Part shown: positions 61,305 through 64,000 of the stretch, piece after piece
Layout: each line of letters opens with the position of its first letter
Position numbering within the stretch: position 1 is the stretch's first letter
NCBI GenBank assembly: GCA_965644295.1
Contig: CBFFRP010000066.1
Location: forward strand, 248,001-312,000
Direction: 5' to 3'
Origin: Paraphysomonas bandaiensis
Taxonomy: Eukaryota > Chrysophyceae
DNA: 64,000 nucleotides
Program-made: the position numbers and the translations under genes
Notes under the pieces: generated by a model
Told to the model about the DNA's origin: nothing
Database searches by the model: none
The model's input: only the letters and a program-made list of their open reading frames with translations

Positions 61305-62985
61305 GCCATCAGGTGAACCTACAGGACAGCCATCAGTTAAACCCACTGGGCAACCGTCTGACCAACCTAGCCGACAGCCTTCAGGTCAGCCATCTGGTAA
61401 ACCAACAGGACAACCATCATATCAACCCACAGGTGAGCCATCTGGGATTCCTACAGGACAGCCATCTCGTGAACCAACAGCACAACCATCTGGGCAACCT
61501 ACAGGACAGCCATCAGGTCATCCGTCATGTCAACCCACTGGACAGCCGTCTGGCCAACCTAGCAGACAGCCATCTGGGATCCCTACTGGACAGCCATCTC
61601 GTGAACCAACAGGACAACCATCTGGGCAACCTACAGGACAGCCATCAGGTCAGCCGTCATATCAACCCACTGGACAACCTTCTGGCCAACCTAGCAGACA
61701 GCCTTCAGGTCAGCCATCTGGTAAACCAACAGGACAACCATCAGGTCAGCCATCTAGTGAACCAACAGGACAGCCATCATATCAACCCACAGGTGAGCCA
61801 TCTGGGATTCCTACAGGACAGCCATCTCGTGAACCAACAGGTGGGCCATCTGGGACCCCTACTGGACAGCCATCTGGTGAACCTACAGGACAGCCGTCAT
61901 GTCAACCTACAGGACAGCCATCTGGTCTACCCACAGGTGGGCCATCTGGGACCCCTACAGGACAGCCATCTGGTGAACCTACAGGACAACCATCTGGGCA
62001 ACCTACAGGACAGCCATCAGGTCAGCCGTCATATCAACCCACTGGACAACCTTCTGGCCAACCTAGCAGACAGCCTTCAGGTCAGCCATCTGGTAAACCA
62101 ACAGGACAACCATCAGGTCAGCCATCTAGTGAACCAACTGGACAGCCATCATATCAACCCACAGGTGAGCCATCTGGGATTCCTACAGGACAGCCATCTC
62201 GTGAACCAACAGCACAACCATCTGGGCAACCTACAGGACAGCCATCAGGTCATCCGTCATGTCAACCCACTGGACAGCCGTCTGGCCAACCTAGCAGACA
62301 GCCATCTGGGATCCCTACTGGACAGCCAACAGGGGAGCCATCTCGGATCCCTACAGGACAGCCATCTGGGATCCCAACAGGACAGCCATCTGGCCAATCT
62401 AGTGAACGACCAACAGGACAACCATTAGGTCAGCCATCTAGTGAACCAACAGGACAGCCATCTGGGAGCCCCACAGGTGAGCTATCTGGTATCCCTACAG
62501 GACAGCCTTCTGGTGAACCAACAGCACAACCATCTGGGCAACCTACAGGACAGCCATCAGGTCAGCCGTCATGTCAACCCACTGGACAGCCGTCTGGCCA
62601 ACCTAGCAGACAGCCATCTGGGATCCCTACTGGACAGCCATCTGGTGAACCAACAGGACAGCCATCAGGGGAGCCATCTGGTGAACCTACAGGAAAACTA
62701 TTAGGTCAGCCATCTGGTGAACCTACAGGACAACCATTAGGTCAGCCATCTAGTGAACCAACAGGACAGCCATCAGGTGAACCTGCAGGACATCCATTAG
62801 GTGAGCCATCTGGGATCTCTACAGAACAGCCATCAGGTCAACCCACAGGTGAGCCATCTGGGATCCCCACTGGACAGCCATCTGGGAGCCCCACAGGTGA
62901 GCCATCTGGTATCCCAACAGGTCAGCCATCATGTCAACCTACAGGACAGACACCAGGGCTATCTACTGGACAGCCGTCTGGGCAA
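61305..62985 (+). repeat. Coding minisatellite: stalk of the multi-cassette receptor
   Basis: About 560 residues of P[ST]Gx tetrapeptides, frequently PSYQ, PSRE, PSSE and PSGI. Long blocks recur, for example 61621-61840 against 61987-62200, and 61483-61600 against 62203-62320. It ends with the SGQQHSTFPS motif shared with the other type B gene. Confidence 0.88.
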
Positions 62986-64000
62986 CAACATTCGACTTTT
63001 CCATCGCAGCATGCTCCTTTAGTTGCACATTTACCTGAGATATTACGTATGGACTGGACTGCGTATCGAGATCGCGTTACACTTTCAATTCAGCTCTCAA
63101 ACAGAGGCTATGTCTATTGTGCAAGCGTTGAATCTATGGTAATCGTCGTTACTGTTAATTCTGTAATTTCTGCAAACAATTTTGACTATGTGGACGACGC
63201 TTCTGTTAACGCCTCAATCTCGATTACATCTCTGACACCGTCCACGAATTACACACTTTATTGCGTCACGCAAAACAATGACTTGTTAGCTACCTCGTAT
63301 GAAGAAATGCTCTCGAATGCAGTCGTTTGGAAAACTCTATGTTGTAAGAGCATATATGTGGATTTGAATATGTTTGTGCTGCAAGCGTATAGTGTGGGAT
63401 GGAATATGGTTGCAGTTACCCTTTCGGCAGCTCCATCATCCGGCAGTGATGTGTGGATATCTGCTGAGGTGTCAAATAGCAGTGGTTCGTACACTGTATC
63501 CCCCTTTCTGGATGACACTGTGACTGTTGCGCATTCCTCATGGTCGAAAACTCATTTCTTCACTGTCGCCAACTGTGCGCCGGGACTGTACACACTACAG
63601 GTGACGATGATGGATTTTTCAGTGCAGCAGGAGTATGATGTGGTCTTCCGAAGTGGGCAGTCGTTCACTGTAGAGCCCTCTGCAGTAGAACCCAGCACCC
63701 CGCGTTTAACGTCAGCACAGTTCTCGAAGAGTGGTGAGTCCGCTGTCCTGAAATTTGATTCACCTACGGACAAGGCGCGATATTCCTCATATTTCAAGTG
63801 CTCTCGTCTCCTGAATGTAGCTGGGGCCTCATCGTCAGACTGTCTTTGGACCTCGGCCACCACACTTACTGTGTATTTCAAAGGGCCTCTTCTTCCTGAA
63901 GTGGGTGATAGTGTGGTGCTACTACCGGGTCAACTGCGAGCGCAATGCACCTCCACATCATCAGAGTGTACAGGCTGGGCTACTGTGAACAGAACAGAGA

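Larger units (their letters stand above)
56494..64000 (+). pseudogene. Multi-cassette LRR receptor (type B), 3' part, open but startless, runs off the window
   Basis: Continues in the same frame as the 5' part because the insertion is 108 bp long, and stays open to the window end with no further stop seen. It holds the rest of cassette 5 and cassettes 6 to 9 (starts near 57126, 57851, 59228, 60530), a stalk of about 560 aa (61305-62985) and the beginning of the type B ectodomain. The segment 62980-64000 is nearly identical to 39660-40690 of the other type B gene, so the REJ, EGF and membrane exons probably follow. Cassette 7 is the most diverged (FIAATNISSKRTEWTCGNVG). Labelled broken only because of the insertion; if spliced around, this is one gene with the 5' part, of perhaps 6500 aa. 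Confidence 0.7.

Overview
This is nuclear DNA of a eukaryote. Genes are interrupted by short GT-AG introns (44-281 bp), intergenic DNA is AT-rich with microsatellites and MITE-like elements, and the proteins are large, secreted and multi-domain. Plant-type leucine-rich repeats (LRRs) joined to Pro-Ser/Thr-Gly-x stalks, a REJ-like domain and a polycystin-like membrane region suggest a microbial protist, possibly a stramenopile. The taxonomic placement is inference only.

Layout. Two genes on the minus strand (1551-13978 and 17201-29632) lie in a roughly 14-kb direct segmental duplication. They encode 'type A' giant receptors: signal peptide, LRR N-cap, LRR array, low-complexity P[ST]Gx stalk, long ectodomain with a REJ-like module, EGF-like Cys modules, a Cys-rich GPS-like module, and 7-8 membrane segments. 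A MITE-rich spacer follows (29633-31173). Next comes a convergent metabolic pair: an 8-exon GLUT-like sugar transporter (31174-33555, plus) and a 3-exon membrane-anchored GH37 trehalase (34142-36253, minus). Two plus-strand genes (36774-46987, and 51208 to beyond the window end) are 'type B' receptors with the same architecture. Their first 70 or so codons are almost identical to type A, but their C-terminal half is strongly diverged and, in the complete copy, split by five introns rather than one.

The last gene is an extreme variant in which the whole LRR cassette (N-cap, LRRs, C-cap, stalk stub) is repeated nine times. It is interrupted by a 108-bp insertion carrying in-frame stops and flanked by a 13-bp direct repeat. 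The second type A gene has a 2-bp deletion at the LRR/stalk junction, which a possible 58-bp GT-AG intron could bypass.

Interpretation. The array looks like an actively remodelled family of surface receptors or adhesins. The membrane half is conserved within each type, while the LRR array and stalk vary in length by tandem duplication and exchange. Ligand and role (mating, self recognition, prey or pathogen sensing) cannot be read from the sequence. The trehalase/transporter pair plausibly splits external trehalose and imports the glucose.
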